Below are positions 1 through 5,415 of a stretch of 6,077 nt of DNA, in pieces (position 1 is the first letter of the stretch; each line of letters starts with the position of its first letter). Source of the DNA: Zoogloeaceae bacterium (GTDB taxonomy: Bacteria; Pseudomonadota; Gammaproteobacteria; Burkholderiales; Rhodocyclaceae); contig JAISLJ010000037.1 of NCBI GenBank assembly GCA_031290955.1, positions 1 through 6,077 of the forward strand, written 5' to 3'. A program made the position numbers and the translations under genes. Below the pieces are notes generated by a model. That model was not told where the DNA came from. It made no database searches and saw nothing but the letters and a program-made list of their open reading frames with translations.

Positions 1-1
1 G

Positions 2-132
2 CTGCCCAAAAACCACGAAAACCATTCATTTGTCACGTTTATTTCATATGGCATCTCATAAATTCTTTACAAAACAATGTGTTGCGTTCGGCATTATGCC
101 GTGCGATATGCTCCTGTATAGTTTTTGGGCAG
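2..132. repeat. 12-bp inverted repeat bounding an AT-rich segment
   Basis: Positions 2-13 read CTGCCCAAAAAC and positions 121-132 read GTTTTTGGGCAG, an exact reverse complement. The enclosed DNA is clearly AT-richer than the genes beside it: positions 21-120 hold 37 G+C in 100 bases. No convincing ORF lies inside. The pair could be terminal repeats of a small non-autonomous element (MITE-like), or arms of a large RNA or DNA fold downstream of tsaB. The left arm touches the window edge, so a target-site duplication cannot be tested. The repeat itself is certain; its meaning is not. Confidence 0.6.
89..101. repeat. 13-bp palindrome inside the AT-rich segment
   Basis: CGGCATTATGCCG is a perfect inverted repeat of two 6-bp arms around a single central T. 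It lies about 36 bp past the tsaB stop codon in the leftward direction, nested within the larger 2-13/121-132 inverted repeat. It could be a protein-binding site or just a small symmetric sequence. No T-tract follows on either side, so it is not a standard intrinsic terminator. Confidence 0.4.
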
Positions 133-133
133 A

Positions 134-150
134 CTGTTACCCGGGAACAG
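134..150 (-). other. Imperfect palindrome over the tsaB stop codon
   Basis: CTGTTACCCGGGAACAG folds into a 5-bp outer stem (CTGTT/AACAG), an A/G mismatch and a CC/GG inner stem. It includes the tsaB TAA codon at 137-139. In the leftward transcript it would be a hairpin at the end of the message, possibly a 3' stability element. No T-run follows, so I do not call it a terminator. Confidence 0.3.
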
Positions 151-811
151 CCGCCCGTAGGACAACCTTGTTGCGCACGTAGCGAGGTTGGGCCTCTTCG
201 GCGGCGATGGTTTCTCCACGCGCAAAAGCGAGCGCCCCCAGTTCCGCGACGCTCCCGGCATGCGGCAGCACGGCGGAATCCATGCGCCATCCGGAAAATT
301 CCTGAACGCGCGCGGCAAGCTCGGGGTAGACACGCAGGGCATTCCCGACCGCCAGCCAGAGGCCCTCCTCCGGCAGCGCGAGCAACGCGGGCGCGGCGAC
401 CACAGGTTCCATGACGGGCAAAAGCTTCGTGGCCTCGCGCCGAAACGCACCGCAATAGACTTCCCCCATCCGCGCATCCAGAAGGCTGACGACACGCTCC
501 GCCCGCGCCGCCCACGCCATCGCCTCCAGCGAGCCGACCGGCACGAGCGGCACATCAAGCGCCACCGCCATGCCCTGGGCAATCCCGCAGGCAACGCGCA
601 AGCCGGTAAAAGCGCCTGGCCCCATGCCGAAGGCAATGGCATCGACTTCAGGGAGGGCGCATCCTGCATCGGCACACAACCGCGCCGCCAGCGGAATCAA
701 GGTCTCCGAATGTGCCTGCCCCGCCGGACAATCCGCCGTCAAAAGCGCCCCTTCCTGCCAAAGCGCGCAGGAGCCGGATTCAGTGGAAGTTTCCAGCGCC
801 AGGATTCGCAT
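137..811 (-). CDS. tsaB: tRNA threonylcarbamoyladenosine biosynthesis protein TsaB
   Basis: TsaB (YeaZ) is the ASKHA-fold partner of TsaD. With TsaE they transfer the threonylcarbamoyl group from the TsaC product to A37 of ANN-decoding tRNAs in the cytoplasm. The 224-residue product is close to the usual size of about 230. It starts with MRILALETS, carries HSETLIPL at 34-41, the family hallmark GPGAFTGLR at 64-72, and LDARMGEVY at 111-119; all are conserved TsaB segments. The ATG at 811 is preceded by AAGGA 8 bases upstream, which supports this start. The gene begins 16 bp after gloA on the same strand, so it is probably co-transcribed. The rimI gene often found after tsaB is absent; downstream is the AT-rich non-coding stretch. 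TsaD, the catalytic subunit, lies outside the window. Family assignment is firm. Confidence 0.96.
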   Translation of the reverse strand: MRILALETSTESGSCALWQEGALLTADCPAGQAHSETLIPLAARLCADAGCALPEVDAIAFGMGPGAFTGLRVACGIAQGMAVALDVPLVPVGSLEAMAWAARAERVVSLLDARMGEVYCGAFRREATKLLPVMEPVVAAPALLALPEEGLWLAVGNALRVYPELAARVQEFSGWRMDSAVLPHAGSVAELGALAFARGETIAAEEAQPRYVRNKVVLRAAVPG

Positions 812-827
812 GGGGGAATTCCTTCTT

Positions 828-1241
828 CTACGACAAGGCCGCTTGCTGGCCGCTTTCCGGCTTCTGGATCAATTCGATCTGATAGCCATCCGGGTCTTCG
901 ATGAAGGCAATGATGATGTTTTTGTCAAACAGCATGGGGGCGGCCTCGTAGAGGATCTTGCCGCCCTTTTCCCGGATTGCGGCACAGGCTTGGGCTGCGT
1001 CCTCGACTTCCAGAGCGAGATGGCCGAAGGCCGTGCCCTGCTCATAGGTGTCTACGCCCCAGTTATAGGTCAGCTCGATCACCGTGTTTCCGGATTCCGG
1101 GCCGTAGCCGAGGAAGGCGAGGGTGAATTTGCCCTCCGGATACTCCTGGCGGCGCAGGAGACGCATGCCGAGAAGCTCGGTGTAGAACTGGATGGAGCGT
1201 TCCAGGTCGCCGACCCGGATCATGGTGTGCAGAATGCGCAT
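828..1241 (-). CDS. gloA: Glyoxalase I (lactoylglutathione lyase)
   Basis: This cytoplasmic enzyme isomerises the hemithioacetal of methylglyoxal and glutathione to S-lactoylglutathione, the first step of methylglyoxal detoxification. The 137-residue product matches bacterial GloA from end to end: MRILHTMIRVGDLERSI at the start, GYGPES at 45-50, IELTYNWGVD at 55-64 and IEDPDGYQIELI at 114-125. The four expected metal ligands are visible as H5, E56, H74 and E123, which fits the Ni/Co-type short bacterial enzyme. The ATG at 1241 has a modest AGAGAG Shine-Dalgarno. It lies 24 bp after ygjP and 16 bp before tsaB. One oddity: the loop before the final strand reads APMLFDKNIIIAF where GloA proteins usually have something like GPMKHGTTVIAF, one residue longer and without the small Gly/Thr residues. 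The frame is clean, so this looks like real divergence in a loop near the substrate site. Confidence 0.94.
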   Translation of the reverse strand: MRILHTMIRVGDLERSIQFYTELLGMRLLRRQEYPEGKFTLAFLGYGPESGNTVIELTYNWGVDTYEQGTAFGHLALEVEDAAQACAAIREKGGKILYEAAPMLFDKNIIIAFIEDPDGYQIELIQKPESGQQAALS

Positions 1242-1265
1242 GTTGTTCTCTCTGTTGTTTGTCGT

Positions 1266-1970
1266 TCAAGGTGCAAGCTGCGGCAATGTCGGCGTGAGGC
1301 GGCGGATTTCCGCCCTGGCCTTTTTCCAGTCTGGATAGAGCCGTTCGACAATCGCCCAGAAGCGCGGACTATGGTTCATTTCCTGCAAGTGTGCAAGCTC
1401 GTGCGCCACAACATAATCGATCAATTCCGGCGCGAAGTGCATCAGCCGCCAGGAAAGCCGGATTTTTCCCTTGCTGTTGCAGCTTCCCCAGCGGCTGTGG
1501 GCGGATGAAAGCTGGCAGGGTGGCGGCGGCACTCCCAGAATGGCGGCATAGTGGGCAATGCGCGCGGGCAGGAAAGCGCGGGCGCGGGCGCGGATGCGTT
1601 CCGTAAGCAGCGCCTTGAGTTCCGCGTCGGGCAGGCTGGGGAGTTCCAGACGATCCGCCATCCATTGGCAACGCCGTACCTCCGGCGCGATTCGGAGCGC
1701 GAGCGGCGCGCCCAGCCAAGGGATGATGTCGCCGTCGGTCAGGGGCCTTTCCTGCTGTTGCGCTTTCGCAGCCCAGTCGGCCAGCTTTTCCAGGAGCCAA
1801 TCCTGATGCTGGCGGAGAAGCGCCTCGATCTCGCGCAGGCTGGCCTGATGCGGCGCGCCCACAGTCAGCCCGCGCCGGTCAATGCGCAAGCCAATGCTCC
1901 GGCGCGCGCTGCGATACACCCGGTAGGAAACCTCCTGCCCTTGGGAAGCAAGGAAACGATGCTGTGACAT
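1266..1970 (-). CDS. YgjP-type zinc metallopeptidase (DUF45/M48-like)
   Basis: This is a 234-residue protein of the YgjP/WLM-like metallopeptidase group. The gluzincin-type motif HELAH is at 190-194 (H190, E191, H194), followed by NHSPRFW at 199-205, whose H200 is the likely third zinc ligand. The family signature RWGSC is at 160-164, followed by the conserved strand KIRLSWRL. No signal peptide or membrane segment is seen, so it is probably cytoplasmic. Substrates of this family are not established. I chose the ATG at 1970 because it gives the usual family length; a TTG at 2042 would add 24 atypical residues and overlap the small ORF upstream. No good Shine-Dalgarno precedes the ATG, and the small ORF's stop is only 13 bp upstream, which suggests translational coupling. 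gloA follows after 24 bp. Family membership is secure; physiological role is unknown. Confidence 0.88.
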   Translation of the reverse strand: MSQHRFLASQGQEVSYRVYRSARRSIGLRIDRRGLTVGAPHQASLREIEALLRQHQDWLLEKLADWAAKAQQQERPLTDGDIIPWLGAPLALRIAPEVRRCQWMADRLELPSLPDAELKALLTERIRARARAFLPARIAHYAAILGVPPPPCQLSSAHSRWGSCNSKGKIRLSWRLMHFAPELIDYVVAHELAHLQEMNHSPRFWAIVERLYPDWKKARAEIRRLTPTLPQLAP

Positions 1971-1983
1971 GGCGTTTCTGATG

Positions 1984-2088
1984 TCAAGAGATGGTTTGCG
2001 ACACTTCCTCTGCGCATGTCGCGCAGGGCAACGTGAAAGCAAGCGCGGCGGCGATTGCCGCGACCAGACGGGGGATTTTCTGTTGCAT
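1984..2088 (-). CDS. Small ORF: 34-residue signal-peptide-like protein
   Basis: I do not recognise a family. The product has an N-terminus with K4 and R7, a hydrophobic core from L8 to L20 rich in Ala, then CATC at 22-25, A26 and a short acidic tail EEVSQTIS before TGA. It resembles a Sec signal peptide; cleavage after A26 would leave only eight residues. If uncleaved it would be a single-span membrane peptide with a CxxC pair at the end of the helix. Support for translation: GGAG at 2097-2100, 8 bases before the ATG, and a TATGAT -10-like box about 38 bases upstream. It lies between amiC (80 bp upstream) and ygjP (13 bp downstream) on the same strand. It could be a real small exported peptide, a leader ORF needed for ygjP translation, or the remnant of a longer secreted protein. 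Confidence 0.55.
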   Translation of the reverse strand: MQQKIPRLVAAIAAALAFTLPCATCAEEVSQTIS

Positions 2089-2096
2089 CAGGATTT

Positions 2097-2100
2097 CTCC
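2097..2100 (-). promoter_or_regulatory. Ribosome binding site of the 34-codon ORF
   Basis: On the minus strand the sequence GGAGAAATCCTG leads directly into ATG at 2088. GGAG at an 8-base spacing is a good Shine-Dalgarno, clearly better than anything in front of the following ygjP gene. It is the main reason to take the small ORF seriously. Confidence 0.6.
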
Positions 2101-2125
2101 GGAATCTCGAAGGCGTTCAGGCCGC

Positions 2126-2131
2126 ATCATA
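2126..2131 (-). promoter_or_regulatory. Putative -10 box for small ORF-ygjP-gloA-tsaB
   Basis: The minus strand reads TATGAT here, one mismatch from the sigma70 consensus, in the 80-bp gap after amiC. A start of transcription would fall near 2119, leaving a leader of about 31 nt before the small ORF. There is no recognisable -35 hexamer (CGAATT at 17-bp spacing), so it is weak or needs an activator. The inverted repeat at 2131-2157 abuts it. Confidence 0.35.
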
Positions 2132-2157
2132 CACGATCCCTTGGCTGGAATTCGTGT
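2131..2157. repeat. Inverted repeat in the amiC-small ORF gap
   Basis: ACACGA at 2131-2136 and TCGTGT at 2152-2157 are exact reverse complements around a 15-base centre, which can add a few weaker pairs. It starts 11 bp before the amiC stop-codon end on the downstream side and abuts the TATGAT box. It could be an operator for the downstream unit or a hairpin at the end of the tsaE-amiC message. No T-run follows. Confidence 0.35.
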
Positions 2158-2168
2158 GGCTTTCGGGA

Positions 2169-3512
2169 TCAGAACGGCAGGCGCGCAATCGTTGCCCCAG
2201 AGGACGGGGGATTGCGTTGCAGGTAGCGAAGGATGCCACGCGCCAGCGCCTCGGCCATGCGATCCTGATAGTTACTGTCGGCAAGCTTGCGCTCTTCCTC
2301 GGGATTCGAGATGAAGGCGGTTTCCACCAGAATGGAGGGAATGTCCGGCGCTTTCAGGACGGCAAAACCCGCCTGTTCCACGCTTTCCTTGTGCAGGCGG
2401 TTGATGCCGCCCAGTTCGCCCAGCACGGCCTTGGCCAAGCGCAGGCTGTCGCTCTTGGTGGCCGTCTGTGAAAGATCGAGCAGGGTTTTGGCGAGGAAAG
2501 GGTCTTTCACGTTGATATTGACGCCGCCAACCAGGTCGGCGTCGTTTTCCTTCTGCGCCAGCCAGCGGGCCGCCGTGCTGGAAGCCCCCTTTTCGGAGAG
2601 GATGAAGACCGAGGAACCGCGAGCTTCCGGACGAATCCAGGCATCGGCATGGATGGAGACGAAAAGATCCGATTTCACGCCCCGCGCCTTTTGCACCCGC
2701 GTACCCAGGGGAACGAAGAAATCGCCGTCGCGGGTCAGGGCTACCCGCACGTTCTCGTGCCGTTCGAGCCGGGCCTTGAGACGCCGGGCGATGGCGAGCG
2801 TCACCGTTTTCTCCCGCGTTCCCGCCTTGCCCACCGCGCCCGGGTCTTCGCCGCCATGACCGGCATCCAGCGTGATGGTGACGAGGCGCTTGACCTGCTT
2901 TGCTGCGGATGGACCAGGGGCCTTCTCTTCCGCAGGGGCTTCCAGTTCCAGTTCCTGGATGGAGGCAGGCTGCTCCTGCCGATCCGTGCGGTTTTGCGCT
3001 TCCAGGAAGGCGAGCAGCGGATCGGGCGGATTTTCCGGGTAGAGATCCAGCACCAGCCGGTGGCCATATTCGCCAACGGGTTTCAGGGTAAAGACCTGCG
3101 GCGCGATTTTCGTCTTGAGTTCCATGACGAGGCGCACCACGCCCGGCTTGAAGCGCCCGGCGCGCAAGACGGCGATGTAGGGATCGTTTTCCGCCACCCG
3201 CTCGGAGAGTTCCTCCAGCACCTTGTTGAACTCGACGCCCTCGATATCCACGACCAGCCGATTCGGCTCCGTGAGGGTGAAATGCGAGAACTTGACCGGC
3301 GCATCCAGTTCCAGCGTCACGCGCGTGTAATCGGGCGCGGGCCAGACGCGCACGGCGAGAATACCCGGTTCACGCGCCGCGTGGGCAAGCGGAGTCACGG
3401 AAAGGACAAGGGTCGCGCCAATAAAACGCAGGAAACGGCGACGATCTCCACGCAAGGATTCCGCAGGCGGCTTCAACAATCCTCCCATCTCGAAAGCAGG
3501 CGGTTCAGGCAT
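2169..3512 (-). CDS. amiC: N-acetylmuramoyl-L-alanine amidase, AMIN + Amidase_3 (AmiC-type)
   Basis: This periplasmic zinc amidase removes stem peptides from MurNAc to split septal peptidoglycan during cell separation. The 447-residue product starts with a Tat-type signal: RRRFLRF at 24-30, a hydrophobic stretch and AHA at 43-45. An AMIN domain (about 50-158, peptidoglycan/septum targeting) and a charged, Pro/Ala-rich linker (about 160-207) precede the Amidase_3 domain (about 208-435). Zinc ligands are visible as H219 in DAGHGG, E234 in REKTV and H288 in SIHAD, with catalytic E397 in VETAF. The stretch 305-350 is where the autoinhibitory helix sits in AmiC/AmiB proteins, so activation by an EnvC/NlpD-type partner is likely. 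The ATG at 3512 has GGAGGG 6 bases upstream, which decides against the internal ATG at 3488. It overlaps the end of tsaE by 40 bp, a common pairing in proteobacteria (tsaE-amiB/amiC). I use amiC rather than amiB because of the Tat signal. Confidence 0.94.
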   Translation of the reverse strand: MPEPPAFEMGGLLKPPAESLRGDRRRFLRFIGATLVLSVTPLAHAAREPGILAVRVWPAPDYTRVTLELDAPVKFSHFTLTEPNRLVVDIEGVEFNKVLEELSERVAENDPYIAVLRAGRFKPGVVRLVMELKTKIAPQVFTLKPVGEYGHRLVLDLYPENPPDPLLAFLEAQNRTDRQEQPASIQELELEAPAEEKAPGPSAAKQVKRLVTITLDAGHGGEDPGAVGKAGTREKTVTLAIARRLKARLERHENVRVALTRDGDFFVPLGTRVQKARGVKSDLFVSIHADAWIRPEARGSSVFILSEKGASSTAARWLAQKENDADLVGGVNINVKDPFLAKTLLDLSQTATKSDSLRLAKAVLGELGGINRLHKESVEQAGFAVLKAPDIPSILVETAFISNPEEERKLADSNYQDRMAEALARGILRYLQRNPPSSGATIARLPF

Positions 3513-3973
3513 TGCCGACCCTCCACGCTTTGCGCCTCGGGAATACAGTTCCGGCCCGCGCCATCATGGGCAAGAAACAGACGCAGATCCGCTGCGGGAA
3601 CATAGCCATGCGCTTTTTCCGGCCATTCCACCACGCAAATCGAATCATTGCGGAAATATTCGCCCAAGCCTGCATCGTCAAATTCCTCCGGTGAGAGGAA
3701 ACGATAAAAATCAAAGTGATACAAGTATAATCTCGAAACAGCATAAACTTCAACCAGTGAATAGCTTGGACTTTTAACAGGCCCCATATGTCCCAGTTTT
3801 CGCAACAAAGCGCGCGTCAGCGTGGTCTTGCCCGCGCCCAGATCGCCTTCCAGGTAGAGGACGAGGCCGGGACGCAGGCAGGCGGCGAGCCGGGCGCCCA
3901 GGCGTTCCGTGGCGGTCGCGTCGGGCAGGGACAGGGTTTGTGGGGCACGGACAGGTTCTGGCGCATGGCGCAT
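3473..3973 (-). CDS. tsaE: tRNA t6A biosynthesis ATPase TsaE
   Basis: TsaE (YjeE) is a small P-loop ATPase that binds the TsaB-TsaD complex and is needed for its catalytic cycle in t6A37 formation. The 166-residue product has Walker A GDLGAGKTT at 43-51, the conserved PSYSLVEVY at 69-77, HFDFYRF at 86-92 and VEWPEK at 115-120, all typical of the family. I chose the ATG at 3973 because AAGGAG lies 7 bases upstream and the length is normal; an open frame continues to 4060 but only as antisense of queG. The 3' end overlaps amiC by 40 bp. The start codon shares two base pairs with that of queG on the other strand. The middle of the gene (3721-3780: 21 G+C in 60) is far AT-richer than its surroundings and uses rare-looking codons such as TTA and AGA, although the protein there is well conserved. 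Confidence 0.95.
   Translation of the reverse strand: MRHAPEPVRAPQTLSLPDATATERLGARLAACLRPGLVLYLEGDLGAGKTTLTRALLRKLGHMGPVKSPSYSLVEVYAVSRLYLYHFDFYRFLSPEEFDDAGLGEYFRNDSICVVEWPEKAHGYVPAADLRLFLAHDGAGRNCIPEAQSVEGRQCLNRLLSRWEDC
3726..3731 (+). promoter_or_regulatory. Consensus TATAAT inside tsaE, pointing toward queG
   Basis: A perfect sigma70 -10 hexamer occurs on the plus strand inside the AT-rich island of tsaE, 241 bp before the queG start. A usable -35 is not evident; sequence at 16-18 bp spacing is A-rich (around GATAAA). Since queG has no intergenic space upstream, its promoter has to lie inside tsaE, and this is the best candidate I see. It would give a 5' leader of roughly 235 nt antisense to tsaE. 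Confidence 0.3.
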
Positions 3974-3982
3974 GAGTGACTC
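3960..3982. other. Shared divergent start site of tsaE and queG
   Basis: The tetranucleotide CATG at 3971-3974 holds both start codons: ATG on the minus strand (3973 to 3971) for tsaE and ATG on the plus strand (3972-3974) for queG, so two base pairs serve both. The site is the end of a 7-bp tandem duplication (GGCGCAT at 3960-3966 and 3967-3973) and is followed by the odd palindrome GAGTGACTC at 3974-3982, which contains most of the tsaE Shine-Dalgarno. There is no Shine-Dalgarno for queG in front of its ATG. Confidence 0.75.
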
Positions 3983-5189
3983 CTTGATTGATTCCTTGCG
4001 ACGGCTTTTCCCCGATTTGCGCCGTTGGGCACAGGAACTGGACTTCTCCGAAATCGGCATGGCCCCGGCCCGTGTGGACGCGAGGGCGGCGGCCCGTTTC
4101 CAATCCTGGCTCGCCCAGGGCGGGCATGGGGAAATGGATTATATGGCCCGGCACGCCGATTTGCGTCTCCAGCCGGAATTGCTGTTCGCGCAGGCGCGTT
4201 CCGTATTTTCCGTGGCGCTCGACTACTGGCCGGAAAACGGAACAAACGCGGCTTGGGCATGCCTTGCCCGTCCGGAAGCGGCCTATATTTCCCGCTACGC
4301 CCTGGGCCGGGATTATCACAAGCTCTTGCGCCAGCGTCTCGAAAAACTCGCAAGGCGCATGGAGGATGCCATCGGTCCTTTCCGTTACCGGGTTTTCGCC
4401 GATTCCGCCCCGGTGTTGGAAGTGCCATTCGCGCTCCAGGGCGGCTTGGGCTGGCGCGGCAAACATGGAATCCTCGTTTCGCGGCAGGGTTCCTGGCGTT
4501 TTCTGGGGGAAATGTACACCGACCTGCCCTTTTTCACGCAGGAAGCGGGGAATGCAGCAGAAAACGTAGCAGGAATGGAAAAGGCGCGGGAGCCGGAAAA
4601 AGCGGCAAGGGCGCAAGAACGGGCGCAGAAAAGCGGAAACGCGGCAATGGCCGAACATTGGGCGGCAGAGCAGGCGGGACATTGCGGCACGTGCGATGCC
4701 TGCATGCGCGTCTGTCCCACGCGCGCCATCGTGCGGCCAGGCGTCGTCGATGCCCGGCGCTGCATTTCCTACCTGACCATCGAATTGCCGGGCCTCATTC
4801 CCGAAGCGTTGCGCCCCCTGCTGGGCAACCGCGTCTATGGCTGTGACGATTGCCAACTGGTCTGCCCCTGGAACCGCTTTGCCCGCCTGGGCGACCCGGC
4901 CTTCCACGCCCGCCCGGAACTCGCAAACGCCACGCTCGTCGACCTTCTGGGCTGGAGCGTAACGGAATTCGAGCAACGCCTCGCAGGCAGCCCCATCCGG
5001 CGCATCGGCCACGAACGCTGGCAACGCAACATCGCCGTGGCCCTGGGCAACCTGGCAGCATCCCGACAAAACCTCCCCGATTCCAAGCGCAGAAAAGCCA
5101 TCGCCGCCCTGAAAACGCAAGCACACACCGCCGCCCCCCTCGCGCGCGCGCACATCCTCTGGGCGCTGGCGCGGCTGGAGGAGGATTGA
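3972..5189 (+). CDS. queG: Epoxyqueuosine reductase QueG
   Basis: QueG is the cobalamin- and iron-sulfur-dependent enzyme that reduces epoxyqueuosine to queuosine at position 34 of GUN-anticodon tRNAs (Tyr, His, Asn, Asp). The 405-residue protein shows HGEMDYMARH at 52-61, SRYALGRDYHKLLR at 107-120, the DSAP segment with the likely general acid D144, and GLGWRGKH at 158-165. Two [4Fe-4S] clusters are indicated by C238-x2-C241-x2-C244-x3-C248 and by C264 with C291-x2-C294-x3-C298. IRRIGHERWQRNIAVALGN at 342-360 is the family's C-terminal signature. It is longer than E. coli QueG (379) because about 40 extra residues lie at roughly 190-236, before the first cluster: an Ala/Glu/Lys/Gln-rich, probably helical segment. 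The ATG at 3972 matches the MSDSL-type start of relatives, though it lacks a Shine-Dalgarno. It is divergent from tsaE. Confidence 0.95.
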   Translation: MSDSLIDSLRRLFPDLRRWAQELDFSEIGMAPARVDARAAARFQSWLAQGGHGEMDYMARHADLRLQPELLFAQARSVFSVALDYWPENGTNAAWACLARPEAAYISRYALGRDYHKLLRQRLEKLARRMEDAIGPFRYRVFADSAPVLEVPFALQGGLGWRGKHGILVSRQGSWRFLGEMYTDLPFFTQEAGNAAENVAGMEKAREPEKAARAQERAQKSGNAAMAEHWAAEQAGHCGTCDACMRVCPTRAIVRPGVVDARRCISYLTIELPGLIPEALRPLLGNRVYGCDDCQLVCPWNRFARLGDPAFHARPELANATLVDLLGWSVTEFEQRLAGSPIRRIGHERWQRNIAVALGNLAASRQNLPDSKRRKAIAALKTQAHTAAPLARAHILWALARLEED

Positions 5190-5265
5190 CGGAGCGTTCC
5201 AAAAGCCATTGACCGTACATATCCCACAATTCCAAACGGCGCGAACGCACCGCAGAGGGGAAAGG

Positions 5266-5280
5266 GGGAAAATTCTTCCC
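5266..5280. repeat. Small hairpin after queG
   Basis: GGGAA-AATTC-TTCCC forms a 5-bp perfect stem with a 5-base loop. It sits 77 bp after the queG stop. No T-run follows in the rightward direction (GGCACG). It might assist transcription termination of queG, but support is thin. Confidence 0.25.
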
Positions 5281-5297
5281 GGCACGAAGCGCTGAAT

Positions 5298-5327
5298 ACC
5301 GGGAACCCAACAGGGCACCGGGAACCC
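5298..5327. repeat. 11-bp direct repeat upstream of the rpsL promoter
   Basis: ACCGGGAACCC occurs exactly at 5298-5308 and again at 5317-5327, a period of 19 bp, about 90-120 bp upstream of the rpsL -35 box. Period is just under two helical turns, so two copies would lie near the same DNA face. It may be a pair of regulator sites or a leftover tandem duplication; the sequence alone does not decide. Confidence 0.4.
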
Positions 5328-5415
5328 CCAACTTCTCCTCTCCTGCAAAACCGGGCTTCCCTGCTTTGCACAGGCGGACATTAGCGCTTGGGGCCAACAG
5401 GCTCTGCAAGATTGC

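Larger units (their letters stand above)
5190..5415. other. Gene-free gap between queG and the rpsL promoter
   Basis: I find no supported gene here on either strand; the long leftward open frames crossing it are antisense extensions from queG. It holds a small hairpin (5266-5280) and an 11-bp direct repeat (5298-5327), listed separately. No clear intrinsic terminator for queG is visible: neither symmetric sequence is followed by a T-run in the rightward direction. Confidence 0.6.

Noticed and set aside
2013..2025. Lipobox in the 34-residue peptide
   Set aside because: The cysteines are preceded by TLP and CAT, which do not fit the usual [LVI][AST][GA]C pattern, so a lipoprotein is unlikely.
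1971..2042. TTG start at 2042 for the ygjP gene
   Set aside because: It would add 24 Cys/Arg-rich residues not typical of the family and would overlap the small ORF, which has its own ribosome binding site.
2649..3605. Long rightward open frame opposite amiC (about 318 codons)
   Set aside because: It is antisense to amiC, whose domains and zinc ligands are intact; translation is His/Arg-rich without recognisable motifs.
3909..3971. Upstream GTG start for queG
   Set aside because: The added 21 residues are antisense of tsaE, lack a Shine-Dalgarno and do not match QueG starts, whereas MSDSL at 3972 does.
3974..4060. N-terminal extension of tsaE to 4060
   Set aside because: The extra 29 residues are Lys/Ser/Arg-rich antisense of queG and unlike any TsaE; the ATG at 3973 has a strong AAGGAG at proper spacing.
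5209..5214. TTGACC as a second -35 box before rpsL
   Set aside because: No -10-like hexamer lies 15-19 bp downstream (CCAAAC at 17 bp), and it is about 330 bp from rpsL.
3774..5381. Long leftward open frame opposite queG (about 535 codons)
   Set aside because: It is a shadow frame in GC-rich DNA: it lies antisense to a fully recognisable queG and part of tsaE, and its translation shows no family motif.
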